The notes under the pieces were generated by a model. It was given only the letters and a program-made list of their open reading frames with translations, was not told the DNA's origin and did not search any database. From Spirochaetota bacterium (GTDB lineage: Bacteria > Spirochaetota > B62-G9): a DNA stretch of 22,304 nt. Of this stretch, positions 1 through 7,444 are shown piece after piece. Where the stretch lies: assembly GCA_026990615.1 (NCBI GenBank), contig JALXDB010000171.1, forward strand, positions 1-22,304, in the 5' to 3' direction. Made by a program: the position numbers and the translations under genes. How positions within the stretch are numbered: position 1 is the stretch's first letter; every line of letters starts with the position of its first letter.

Positions 1-699
1 TTACCACCTGAAGAGAGAAACATACCATGGAAAGAGAAGTTTAAACTTCTATCAGCTTCTATTCTTCCAATAATCATCATTTTCATGATGTCAGGTTTAT
101 TCTTCATGGGTGTAACGAGCCTTGTCGAAAGTTCAGCCGTTGGTGCATTTGTTACAACACTTGCAGCTCTTGTAAACAGAAGGCTTACCTGGAAAGGCTT
201 TATACAGGTGTTGAGAGAGACGCTTAGCGTTAGCGCTATGTTCATGTGGGTAATTCTTGCAGCACTCGGATTCGGTGCTATATTCGACGGCCTCGGTGCG
301 GTTCATGCAATTAAGAAGTTATTCCTGGGATGGGGTTTTGGAAGATGGGGAATACTCTTGATGATGCAGCTTTCATTTATCTTTCTTGGTACATTCCTCG
401 ACGATACAGCAATGCTTATTCTTGTGGCACCTCTTTACGTTCCGCTTGTTATCGAGCTCGGTTTTGATACCGTCTGGTATGGCATTCTTTATACCATTAC
501 CTGTCAGATTGCTTACCTGACTCCACCGTTTGGTTACAACCTGTTCTTAATGAAGGCAATGGCTCCAAAGGAAATAACTCTCGGGGATATATACAGGTCA
601 GTTATTCCGTTTGTAATCCTCCTGGTTGTTGGACTTGGAGTCGTTATGATATTCCCCGAACTTGCAACATGGTTGCCGACAAAATATTTCAAGGGTTAA
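1..699 (+). CDS. TRAP transporter large permease, C-terminal part (5' end outside window)
   Basis: This is the C-terminal half of a DctM-type large permease of a TRAP transporter, the inner-membrane subunit that imports organic acids or similar solutes by ion symport using a periplasmic binding protein. The frame is open from the first base, so the first ATG at 85 is internal and the gene begins upstream. The visible ~232 residues contain several hydrophobic segments, a conserved GTFLDDTAMLIL stretch, and the TPPFGYNLF motif typical of the last third of DctM proteins. It ends with a hydrophobic helix and TAA. The small permease and the binding protein would be expected upstream but cannot be seen. 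A strong terminator follows at 726-767, so this is the last gene of its operon. The substrate cannot be told from this fragment. Confidence 0.85.
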   Translation, partial: LPPEERNIPWKEKFKLLSASILPIIIIFMMSGLFFMGVTSLVESSAVGAFVTTLAALVNRRLTWKGFIQVLRETLSVSAMFMWVILAALGFGAIFDGLGAVHAIKKLFLGWGFGRWGILLMMQLSFIFLGTFLDDTAMLILVAPLYVPLVIELGFDTVWYGILYTITCQIAYLTPPFGYNLFLMKAMAPKEITLGDIYRSVIPFVILLVVGLGVVMIFPELATWLPTKYFKG

Positions 700-725
700 A
701 AAATAGGTATAATGATGATAAAAAT

Positions 726-767
726 AAAAATACTCAGGCTTGTACTAAGAGCCTGAGTATTTTTTTG
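726..767 (+). terminator. Rho-independent terminator after the TRAP permease gene
   Basis: A perfect 15-bp stem (726-740 with 750-764) encloses a 9-nt loop at 741-749, and seven T residues run from 760 to 766. It lies 27 nt after the permease stop codon and separates that operon from the UspA gene. Confidence 0.9.
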
Positions 768-859
768 TATAATGATGGAAATTACCTGCTTTTTAATATT
801 GTAATGTTGTATGGTGGTATTAAATTTTAAATATAGAATAAAGATAGGGGAGGAAGATA

Positions 860-1303
860 ATGTACAAGAATATTTTAATACCTCTTGATGGATCGGAGAA
901 TGCCGAATATGCACTTGAACAGTTAAAAAAGATAGGTTCGCCTGGCAATTTTGAGAGAGTTATTATACTCAGGGTGTTTGTTCCTTTAATTATAGATGTA
1001 AGGGATTATATAGGAGCCGAAATGGCAAAGCAGACTGAGGAGAAACTTAAGGAAAGCGTTAATAAGTACATTAAAGATACTGTTGAAAAGCTTAAGAGCG
1101 AGGGATATCCTATTGATGGTATGGTAGAGACAAGCAATGAACCCGCTGCAAAGATTTTGGAGATTGCAGAAAAGGAAAATGTTGAGTTGATTATTATGAC
1201 CACTCACGGGAAATCAGGTTCCAGAAGATGGATACTCGGGAATGTTACTCACAAGGTGTTAACACATACTCCATGTCCTATTTTGATTGCGGTTAAGAGA
1301 TAG
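860..1303 (+). CDS. Universal stress protein (UspA family)
   Basis: This is a single-domain, 147-residue universal stress protein, the usual length for the family. The first strand (KNILIPLDGSENAEYAL) and the C-terminal nucleotide-loop region TTHGKSGSRRWILGNV...PCPILIAV are typical. The ATP-binding signature of the MJ0577 type is G-x2-G-x9-G-(S/T). Here the first Gly is Thr and the last Ser/Thr is Asn, while the two central Gly are kept, so ATP binding is plausible but not assured. The start is supported by a GGGGAGG ribosome-binding site 6 nt upstream. UspA genes often sit beside transporters, TRAP systems among them, but the terminator between the two genes suggests separate transcription here. 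The gene is convergent with the DUF4404 gene, whose stop lies 7 nt away. Confidence 0.9.
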   Translation: MYKNILIPLDGSENAEYALEQLKKIGSPGNFERVIILRVFVPLIIDVRDYIGAEMAKQTEEKLKESVNKYIKDTVEKLKSEGYPIDGMVETSNEPAAKILEIAEKENVELIIMTTHGKSGSRRWILGNVTHKVLTHTPCPILIAVKR

Positions 1304-1310
1304 TAATCTA

Positions 1311-1586
1311 TTAAATACCCATGTTGCTGAGGATTAGGGACACTTTATTTATAATATCAGTAATAACTGGATGTTTTATCTCGAAAATTTTTATTAAATC
1401 GGGCAAATTATTTTTTAACCTTTTAGCGTGATCAACATCTTCTGGATGGTCTATGTGGTACCTGATGTCTTTTATTAGAGTGTCTATTCGTTCTTTATTC
1501 TCTGCCTGAGTTTCAGGCAGAGAATCTCTTTCTAATTTAAGGTCTTTTATAGTTTTCTCAAGTTGCTTTCTTTCTGATTCTTTCAT
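1311..1586 (-). CDS. DUF4404 family small protein
   Basis: This is a 91-residue, charged, mostly helical protein with no signal peptide or membrane segment. The C-terminal FEIKHPVITDIINKVSLILSNMGI region matches the ending I recall for DUF4404 proteins (F-E-x-x-HP ... V ... L-x-x-MGI). The family is found in many Gram-negative bacteria and its function is not known. An in-frame ATG at 1604 would add six residues but has no Shine-Dalgarno sequence. The ATG at 1586 has AAGGA 7 nt upstream, so I prefer it. The coding strand contains a perfect 13-bp inverted repeat (1497-1525). The gene may be transcribed alone or by read-through from amtB-glnB, since no terminator is visible between them. Confidence 0.7.
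   Translation of the reverse strand: MKESERKQLEKTIKDLKLERDSLPETQAENKERIDTLIKDIRYHIDHPEDVDHAKRLKNNLPDLIKIFEIKHPVITDIINKVSLILSNMGI
1497..1525. repeat. Perfect 13-bp inverted repeat inside the DUF4404 gene
   Basis: ATTCTCTGCCTGA (1497-1509) is mirrored by TCAGGCAGAGAAT (1513-1525) around a 3-nt GTT loop. No T-run follows on the minus strand. On the plus strand the downstream bases are only moderately T-rich (CTCTTTCT), so it is at best a weak terminator for the convergent usp transcript. Confidence 0.6.
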
Positions 1587-1682
1587 ACATTGATCCTTTT
1601 GCATAGAATAGTGAATACAGGGTAGCTTTATATATAAACATAGAATCGATCGACAGAACTATCAATAATTTTTTAATTTTTT

Positions 1683-2024
1683 TTAACCTATTGCAACACT
1701 ACCCCTGTCGCCGTTTCTTATCCTGATGCATTCCGCAAGCTCTGTTATAAAGATTTTCCCGTCCCCAATATTTCCTGTTCTTGCGCCTCTAATTATTGCA
1801 TTTACGGCTTTTTCAACGAAGTTTTCATTTATAGCAATCTCAAGTCTTACCTTTCTTAAAAGATTTACCTCAATCTCCACTCCTCTATAGGATTCCTGAA
1901 AACCTCTCTGCTGGCCGCAACCCAGTGCATTTGTTACGGAGATTTTAAAAATCTCTTCTTTGTAAAGCTCTCTCTTTACATAGTTTAGTCTATGGGGTTG
2001 AATGTAAGCTATTATTAATTTCAT
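1683..2024 (-). CDS. glnB: PII family nitrogen-regulatory protein
   Basis: This is a 113-residue PII trimer-forming signal protein that reads 2-oxoglutarate and ATP/ADP and, when paired with amtB, normally gates the ammonium channel. Residues match E. coli GlnB numbering without gaps: Q39 (GQQRG), Lys58, TGNIGDGKIF with Lys90, and R101/R103 (IRIR), all nucleotide-binding positions. The T-loop keeps Tyr46 (ESYRG), but position 51, the uridylylated Tyr in E. coli, is Ile. Control by GlnD-type uridylylation at that site is therefore not possible. It lies 16 nt downstream of amtB on the same strand, with GGAGG 5 nt before the ATG, so co-transcription is very likely. It could equally be named glnK; I use glnB as the family name. 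Confidence 0.9.
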   Translation of the reverse strand: MKLIIAYIQPHRLNYVKRELYKEEIFKISVTNALGCGQQRGFQESYRGVEIEVNLLRKVRLEIAINENFVEKAVNAIIRGARTGNIGDGKIFITELAECIRIRNGDRGSVAIG

Positions 2025-2040
2025 GATGGCCTCCAGAGTA

Positions 2041-3396
2041 TTATTGTGTGATAAAGATTTGAAATCCGCTGTATGACTCTACTCCATGTTCGTCTATATC
2101 CAATCCCCTTATTTCTTCATCTATGTTAACCCTCAAACCTACTGTAATTTTTATAAGGATGAATAAAACAGAGCTGGATATCACAGCCCATAGAAATGTT
2201 GAAAGTACTCCAATTGCCTGAATTAAAAGAAATCTGAAAGAACCTCCAAAAATGACACCGTTAATTTCGTTAAATCCGGAGAGTGCAGCATACTTTGACT
2301 GTGCGAAGATGGCGACGGCAATGGTACCGAAAGCACCGCATACACCGTGTACGGAAATTGCTCCCACTGGGTCATCAATGTGAAGTACCCTGTCAAAAAA
2401 TCCTATTGATATTACCACTATAATTCCGGCAATAAAGCCTATTGCAATTGAAGATATAGGTGATACAAGGGCGCAGCCTGCCGTGATTGCAACAAGGCCG
2501 GCTATAGCACCGTTGAGAGTCATGGTTGGGTCCGGTTTTCCGTATCTTAGCCATGTATAGATCATTGAGCTAATTGCACCGGATGAGGCTGCCAGATTTG
2601 TTGTTACTGCAATCAGAGCTATGCCCGGGCTTCTTCCAGATAATGTGCTTCCTGCATTAAAGCCAAACCATCCAAACCATAAAATGAATACTCCAAGAGC
2701 CGCAAGGGGGAGATTATGGCCGGGTATTGCCTTTACATATGTTTTATTATTAACTGTGATATATTTGCCTGTTCTGGGACCAAGTAGGCTTGCGCCAATT
2801 AGTGCTGCCCATCCTCCTACAGAGTGCACAACTGATGAACCTGCAAAATCTATCATACCAAGCCTGTTGAGCCATCCACCTCCCCATATCCAGTGTCCCG
2901 TTATCGGGTATATAAAACCGGTAATGACTATACTGTATATTATGTAGGCCGAGAACCTGAGCCTCTCCGCAACTGCTCCGGAAACAATGGTTGCCGCTGT
3001 TGCTGCAAATACCGTTTGAAATAGCCAGAATGAAAATAGTCTGATTCCATTGGAGGTTAAAGGATTGGCCTGACTCAGAAAAAAGTTTGAAAATCCCATA
3101 ATCCCTTTTAAATCCTTTCCGTACATCAAACCAAATCCAACAAGCCAGAAGGTCAGGGAACCAATTGCAAAATCCATTATGTTTTTCATTATGATGTTGC
3201 TGGCGTTTTTAGCTCTCGTAAAGCCGGTTTCCACCATCGCAAAGCCTGCCTGCATGAAGAAAACGAGTATTGCAGATATTAGCATCCATAGGACATCAAG
3301 GGAGATTTTAAGCTCTTGCGTAGTTGCCGCAAAAAGGGTCGTGGATGAAAATGTAAACGCTGTTGTAGAGATTAGAAACAGGATTCTTTTTTTCAT
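2041..3396 (-). CDS. amtB: Ammonium transporter Amt/AmtB
   Basis: This is a 451-residue inner-membrane ammonium channel with a cleavable signal peptide (residues ~1-23, ending LFA) followed by about eleven hydrophobic segments. Family landmarks are visible: FMQAGFAMVETGF near residue 47, GHWIWGGGWL near 167, DFAGSSVVH with Asp183 and His191, and SVHGVCGAFG with His350. The two histidines correspond to the pore pair H168/H318 of E. coli AmtB. The cytoplasmic tail GLRVNIDEEIRGLDIDEHG is the conserved C-terminal region that contacts PII proteins. The gene for that partner follows 16 nt downstream. A GGGGG ribosome-binding site precedes the ATG, and a sigma-54-type promoter ends about 30 nt upstream of it, which suggests nitrogen-limitation control. 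Confidence 0.95.
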   Translation of the reverse strand: MKKRILFLISTTAFTFSSTTLFAATTQELKISLDVLWMLISAILVFFMQAGFAMVETGFTRAKNASNIIMKNIMDFAIGSLTFWLVGFGLMYGKDLKGIMGFSNFFLSQANPLTSNGIRLFSFWLFQTVFAATAATIVSGAVAERLRFSAYIIYSIVITGFIYPITGHWIWGGGWLNRLGMIDFAGSSVVHSVGGWAALIGASLLGPRTGKYITVNNKTYVKAIPGHNLPLAALGVFILWFGWFGFNAGSTLSGRSPGIALIAVTTNLAASSGAISSMIYTWLRYGKPDPTMTLNGAIAGLVAITAGCALVSPISSIAIGFIAGIIVVISIGFFDRVLHIDDPVGAISVHGVCGAFGTIAVAIFAQSKYAALSGFNEINGVIFGGSFRFLLIQAIGVLSTFLWAVISSSVLFILIKITVGLRVNIDEEIRGLDIDEHGVESYSGFQIFITQ

Positions 3397-3425
3397 AAGA
3401 AAATCCCCCGTTTTTATTTTTAAAT

Positions 3426-3442
3426 AGCAAAATGAATGCCAA
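3426..3442 (-). promoter_or_regulatory. Sigma-54 (RpoN) -24/-12 promoter for amtB-glnB
   Basis: Read on the minus strand, the 17 bases are TTGGCATTCATTTTGCT. The sigma-54 consensus is YTGGCACGRNNNTTGCW. The invariant GG (3440-3439) and GC (3428-3427) are exactly 10 nt apart, and TGGCA and TTGCT are both intact. The mismatches are in the less conserved centre (CGR read as TTC). The predicted transcription start near 3415 gives a leader of about 19 nt that still includes the ribosome-binding site of amtB. Confidence 0.65.
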
Positions 3443-3491
3443 GAACTATTGATTGTGTAAATACTTAATATTATATGAGTTACAAGCGACT

Positions 3492-3520
3492 TTGCCGTTA
3501 TGTTTGAGATATGCTATACT
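3492..3520 (+). promoter_or_regulatory. Possible sigma-70 promoter for the gene at 3689
   Basis: TTGCCG (3492-3497) and TATACT (3515-3520) are separated by 17 bp. The start site would be near 3527, giving a leader of about 160 nt. The intergenic region 3397-3688 also holds the sigma-54 promoter of amtB, a 9-bp dyad at 3524-3557 and a CCGATAA box at 3651. Confidence 0.35.
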
Positions 3521-3523
3521 ACT

Positions 3524-3557
3524 AAAATGTAGGAATTAGGATTATTTGCTACATTTT
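3524..3557. repeat. 9-bp inverted repeat in the amtB / 3689 divergent region
   Basis: AAAATGTAG (3524-3532) and CTACATTTT (3549-3557) are perfect inverse complements around a 16-nt spacer. The dyad lies about 110-140 bp upstream of the predicted amtB start, a usual place for a sigma-54 enhancer, and over the start site of the plus-strand promoter at 3492-3520. It does not resemble the NtrC consensus. Confidence 0.4.
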
Positions 3558-3632
3558 TGTATCTCTATCAGCTTAGTATTATTTTATAATTAAATGGCAG
3601 TCGATATAATCTGTTTTGGTTTTATAATGATT

Positions 3633-3657
3633 TAAAAAGAAATAAATTCACCGATAA
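3633..3657 (+). promoter_or_regulatory. Weak sigma-28-like promoter before the gene at 3689
   Basis: ACCGATAA (3650-3657) matches 7 of 8 bases of the FliA -10 box (GCCGATAA) and ends 31 nt before the ATG. The only TAAA upstream (3633-3636) is 13 nt away rather than the ideal 15. CCGATAA also occurs inside coding regions of this window, so this is only suggestive. Confidence 0.25.
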
Positions 3658-3688
3658 TCATTTTAGAAAATTAAGTTAAGGAGTTGAT

Positions 3689-5845
3689 ATGGGACTTTTA
3701 GAGAAGGCCAGCGGATTTACAGATAGAAAGACAGATGAGAATGATGACTTTAGTATCGAATCAAAAAATAATCATACAGATAGCTTGACCGGAGAGAATA
3801 ATGAGAGAAATGATGGGGAAGAAGAAAAAAAGAATGAAGGGCTTTTGAGTAAAGCTGAAAGTATGATTGCCAGTAAAAAAACCGGAGGAGGACTTTTAGA
3901 AAAGGCAGAGATGATAGTAGAAGAGAAGCCTGAAGAAGGGGAAGGAAGTATGGCACCTCCTGCTGAGAAAGAGACCGCAGAAGCTGAGGAAATAGAAGAA
4001 AGAGTAGCAGGTGGTGGCGGACTTTTAGAGAAGGCTGAAACCCTTGTGGCTGGAGAGGTTGAAACATCGGAAGTAGAGGTAGAAAAGGTGGAACTTGCCC
4101 AGGAAAGTATGGGAGATGAGATATTCTCAGAAGAGATATTTTCAGGCGCTGATCTTATAGAAAAGGAGATAGAGAGCATTCAAGAAAAAGAACCTTCTTC
4201 TGAAGAAATTCCGGAAGCTGCAGAATCTATGATATTAGAAAAAGCTGCCGTTGGTGAAGAAGTTTTAGAGAAAGAAACTATAAAAGAAACTGAGAGAGAG
4301 AGGCAGGTGTTAAAAGAGAGCAAGAGAGAAAAAAGACCATCGGTAAAGGCAAAGAAAAAGAAGACTTCACCGTCAGCCTTTAAAAGAGAGAAAAAGGCAA
4401 AGAAAAAGGAAGAAAAGGACTATGTTTCTTTGCTGAAAAAGTCTTTAATGTCTGATAATGTGGTTGAAGCAGATAATCTGGCGGAAGAGATTATCTTGGA
4501 AAAGGGATTTGAGGAGTTTAGCCGTGTAATCTTAAATATACTGATGATGGCAACGGGAGGGGAATTTTCAGCTATTTATACAGTTAAAAACGGATTTTTC
4601 AAAAGGTACCTTTTGTTCCCCGATAAAGTGAATAAAAAACTTAAAATATTAAATATTAAATTAAAGAAATCTGAAGATACATTAACAGCACTGGCAGGTA
4701 GTAAAGGCCCCCTGTTTTCAAAGGATAAAAAGGCTCAGAGTTTGTTTCTTCTTCTTAGGGGAGAGGAGGATGTTAGACCGTGGTTGTTTATCCCTTTGAT
4801 TGTGTCTGGTGTGCACTATGGATTTATCCTGGTTTGTAGAATAGATGAAAATAGAAGGCCTTCAAAGAAACTTTTAAAGTTTATATCAATACTCTACGGT
4901 ACAAAGCTGTCACTGGATATTCTTCAAAGCAGATTGGTAGAGGTAGAGGAACTCCAGGCAAGGTTGTCGGATATTACAGAGCTGATCAATTCTATGGGGA
5001 AAACTTCCGTGTTGGAAACGGGTAGAGTTGAAAAAGAGTTTCAGCGTTTGTGCAGTTCATTGTCAGTAGAAATGGCATCCCTCGTTCTTATCAAAGATGA
5101 GATCAGCAGGGTTATAGCTATCTATGGAACCTCAGAAGAAACCAGAGTCGGGTACTCGGTTAGAAAGGTTGGGTCGAAATTAAGAACTGTTCTAAAGGAT
5201 AAAAGGCCAAAGATTCTTGATGGAGTTCCGCCTTCGAGTTTTGGTATGGTCGGAGAAGATGCTAAAAAGGCAAATACCACTCTTATTGTCCCGGTTGTTT
5301 TTGGTAATGAATCATGGGGTGCTATTGTAATTCACAGGCTTAAAGAAAAGATAAAGAAGATACCTAAGGGTCTATCCGATAAACTTGCCTATATCTCCTA
5401 TATATTATCTCCTGTTTTAATTTACCGACTGTTACAGGTCAGGGATGTTATAGATACTATCTATCCAAGATTGAGCGGAGAATTAAAGGCTGCTTCCAGG
5501 TCAAAGAAAAAGCTCTTCTTCCTTGTTGTAGAGATCAAAAACGCCGAGAAAGTTATAGACAAGGTTGGCTTTAACAGGTATTTAACCTATTACAACAGAA
5601 TAAGGGATGAAGTGCAGAAGTATGCCAATACCGGGGTGAATTTCTGGTACCCATCACCATTTAGTATAGTTGCGATGTTCCGCCAGAATGCTACTGAACC
5701 TGAATCCCTGAAGGCGTGGGTTACAGATGTTATTGGTGACGTAAAAAACGGTGTAAAGAGCCTTAATGAAATTGAAACAGAGATTAAAATCTATTCATAC
5801 CCTGATAATTTAAAAGGAATGAAGGATATAAGGGCTATATTTTAG
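3689..5845 (+). CDS. GLLEKA-repeat protein with two GAF-like domains and a degenerate GGDEF-like end
   Basis: The 718-residue protein has no signal peptide or membrane segment. Residues 1-200 are very acidic and low-complexity. They carry four copies of GLL(E/S)KA, at 2-7, 51-56, 68-73 and 111-116, and three decayed ones (near 155, 181 and 191). A Lys-rich block (207-245) follows. Two GAF-like domains are suggested at ~265-410 and ~440-585 by strand patterns such as FIPLIVSGVHYGFILV and IVPVVFGNESWGAIVI. The last ~110 residues (FFLVVEIKNAEKVIDKVGF ... FWYPSPFSIVAM) follow the GGDEF fold pattern, but PSPF replaces the GGDEF loop, so no cyclase activity is expected. AAGGAG lies 5 nt before the ATG. 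It leads a run of genes into maf, fliS and flgN, so a sensory or scaffold role in motility is inferred. I do not recognise a named family. Confidence 0.75.
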   Translation: MGLLEKASGFTDRKTDENDDFSIESKNNHTDSLTGENNERNDGEEEKKNEGLLSKAESMIASKKTGGGLLEKAEMIVEEKPEEGEGSMAPPAEKETAEAEEIEERVAGGGGLLEKAETLVAGEVETSEVEVEKVELAQESMGDEIFSEEIFSGADLIEKEIESIQEKEPSSEEIPEAAESMILEKAAVGEEVLEKETIKETERERQVLKESKREKRPSVKAKKKKTSPSAFKREKKAKKKEEKDYVSLLKKSLMSDNVVEADNLAEEIILEKGFEEFSRVILNILMMATGGEFSAIYTVKNGFFKRYLLFPDKVNKKLKILNIKLKKSEDTLTALAGSKGPLFSKDKKAQSLFLLLRGEEDVRPWLFIPLIVSGVHYGFILVCRIDENRRPSKKLLKFISILYGTKLSLDILQSRLVEVEELQARLSDITELINSMGKTSVLETGRVEKEFQRLCSSLSVEMASLVLIKDEISRVIAIYGTSEETRVGYSVRKVGSKLRTVLKDKRPKILDGVPPSSFGMVGEDAKKANTTLIVPVVFGNESWGAIVIHRLKEKIKKIPKGLSDKLAYISYILSPVLIYRLLQVRDVIDTIYPRLSGELKAASRSKKKLFFLVVEIKNAEKVIDKVGFNRYLTYYNRIRDEVQKYANTGVNFWYPSPFSIVAMFRQNATEPESLKAWVTDVIGDVKNGVKSLNEIETEIKIYSYPDNLKGMKDIRAIF

Positions 5846-5892
5846 TGGAATGAAGTGTCAATTGAGGGGAGATATTTTCAGGAACGTGGTAG

Positions 5893-7377
5893 GTGAGTAG
5901 ATCAAATATATTAAACAGAAACTTAGGTTTACTGAAGGATAAGGACAGCGAGCTTTATTCAAGGGTTTTAAGACTTGTCCCGGAAATTAAATTAGAGCAT
6001 GTTAGAGATGAACTCTTCACCTTCAGATACAAGGGCCAGTATGTAGAATCCAGGATAAACCCCTTAAGGATAACAGAAAAGATAATCAATAATTTAAATA
6101 GTAAAAATACAGGCCGTATTACAGGTCTTATTTTTCTTGGGACAGGCCTGGGATACCATATAAACAGCCTACTTGAAAAGAGCAGATTTAAGGCAATCTT
6201 AATTGAAAAAGATCCAGTTATATTTGCTGCTTCTCTATACTTTATTAAACCGGAAATATTCAAGAAAATAGAAACTATTTTTATAGAAAGCCCGGTTAGA
6301 GTTATTGTTGATTCCCTCTGGGATTCAGGAGTTGAAAATTATTTTATTATCAAACATCCCGTTTCGTACAGATTTAATCTTGATTACTATAGAGAAGTTG
6401 AAGATGCCATTCTTAATGTAAGACGTGGAATGATAGCTTCAAACACAACTTCCAGGGTGTTTCTGAATTTATGGCAAAAAAATGTTTTAAGGAATATTGA
6501 GAGGATTAATGAAAACTATCTTACCACTCATGAACTTATGCATAAATTCAAAGGCCCGGTGTTGCTTGTCGCCTCAGGTCCGGGTGTTGAAAGGGATATT
6601 GATATTTTAAAGGAGCTTAACGGCAAAATACCGGTTATCTCTCTTCTCCCTTCAGTTTCATTTTTACTGAGCCATGGAGTAACCCCCGATGCAGTTTTTA
6701 CCACAGATGCGGGATTCTGGAACAGGGAAAGGCTAATACGGGACTGCCGTATAGATATGTTTACTACTCTTTCTGTAAATCCCGAGATTGTTAAGCACTG
6801 GAAGGGACGTATTTATCTTTTCAGCCACGGTCTTGAAATTGAAAAAAGATTGAACTTAATTAACAGGCTAATGTTAACTGTGCCCATGCAGGGAACAAGT
6901 TCTGTGGTGTTGATTCTGATGGCCAGAATGTTGGGTTTTGGTCCAATTTATCTTACAGGGTACGATTTCTCTTTTAATGGTCTGGTAAAAGACCACCATC
7001 GGGGGGCAGGATTTGAAAGGTATTACATTTTAAAGAGCAATCGTTTTAACACATGGTACAGCAGAGCATTTTTTAATCTTTTAACCCAGAAGCTCATAAA
7101 AATAAGAGATAAAACAGGTGAATATACAACAAATAAACTGATGCTTTACAGTAACTGGCTTAAAGATTGGGTATCCGGTGATGACCTGATTCGTATTGGT
7201 GAGGATGGCATTAAGCTTCAATCAATTGTAGCAGCTTATAAAGAGAATGCATCTACGTCGTACAGAGAAATTGTTGAGAGTAATTCCAGTAGCTTTCTTG
7301 AGCTGTTGTCAAGAGATACAATAGCAAATCTTGTTAAAGATGTCAGAAAGCAAATTTCAGGGGAAAGAATCTTTTAA
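5893..7377 (+). CDS. Maf/MptE-like protein 1 (motility-associated factor, DUF115)
   Basis: This 494-residue cytoplasmic protein belongs to the MAF_flag10/DUF115 family, often labelled 6-hydroxymethylpterin pyrophosphokinase MptE-like. In Campylobacter, Helicobacter, Aeromonas and Magnetospirillum, Maf proteins transfer nonulosonic acids to flagellin. Residues ~75-130 form an N-terminal Rossmann-like segment (FLGTGLGYHI). The DUF115 core spans ~221-361 with VASGPGVERD, TTDAGFW, GTSS and TGYDFSF. A helical C-terminus follows. The start is GTG: an in-frame TAG lies immediately before it, no ATG is nearby, and AGGA lies 9 nt upstream. It is 47 nt after the GAF-domain gene and is followed by a paralogue, fliS and an flgN-like gene. 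Flagellin modification is therefore the likely role; the sugar is unknown. Confidence 0.85.
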   Translation: MSRSNILNRNLGLLKDKDSELYSRVLRLVPEIKLEHVRDELFTFRYKGQYVESRINPLRITEKIINNLNSKNTGRITGLIFLGTGLGYHINSLLEKSRFKAILIEKDPVIFAASLYFIKPEIFKKIETIFIESPVRVIVDSLWDSGVENYFIIKHPVSYRFNLDYYREVEDAILNVRRGMIASNTTSRVFLNLWQKNVLRNIERINENYLTTHELMHKFKGPVLLVASGPGVERDIDILKELNGKIPVISLLPSVSFLLSHGVTPDAVFTTDAGFWNRERLIRDCRIDMFTTLSVNPEIVKHWKGRIYLFSHGLEIEKRLNLINRLMLTVPMQGTSSVVLILMARMLGFGPIYLTGYDFSFNGLVKDHHRGAGFERYYILKSNRFNTWYSRAFFNLLTQKLIKIRDKTGEYTTNKLMLYSNWLKDWVSGDDLIRIGEDGIKLQSIVAAYKENASTSYREIVESNSSSFLELLSRDTIANLVKDVRKQISGERIF

Positions 7378-7444
7378 AATTTCATTACTGAAATTGTTCT
7401 ATTTATATTGTGCCATAAGTTAAATTAAAAACTATAGAAGAATA

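Noticed and set aside
1645..1653. TCGATCGA palindrome between glnB and the DUF4404 gene
   Set aside because: It is too short and isolated to call an operator or terminator.
2621..2947. 108-codon open frame on the plus strand
   Set aside because: It is antisense to conserved amtB sequence, with unlikely composition (many Pro and His), so it is a coding shadow.
3772..4179. Ser/Phe-rich minus-strand open frame
   Set aside because: It is the complement of the low-complexity Glu/Lys-rich N-terminus of the GLLEKA protein; composition bias alone explains it.
4619..4625. CCGATAA (sigma-28-like) box, also at 5376-5382, 19866-19872 and 20252-20258
   Set aside because: These copies lie inside or antisense to genes without a spaced -35, so the heptamer alone is not evidence of a promoter in this AT-rich sequence.
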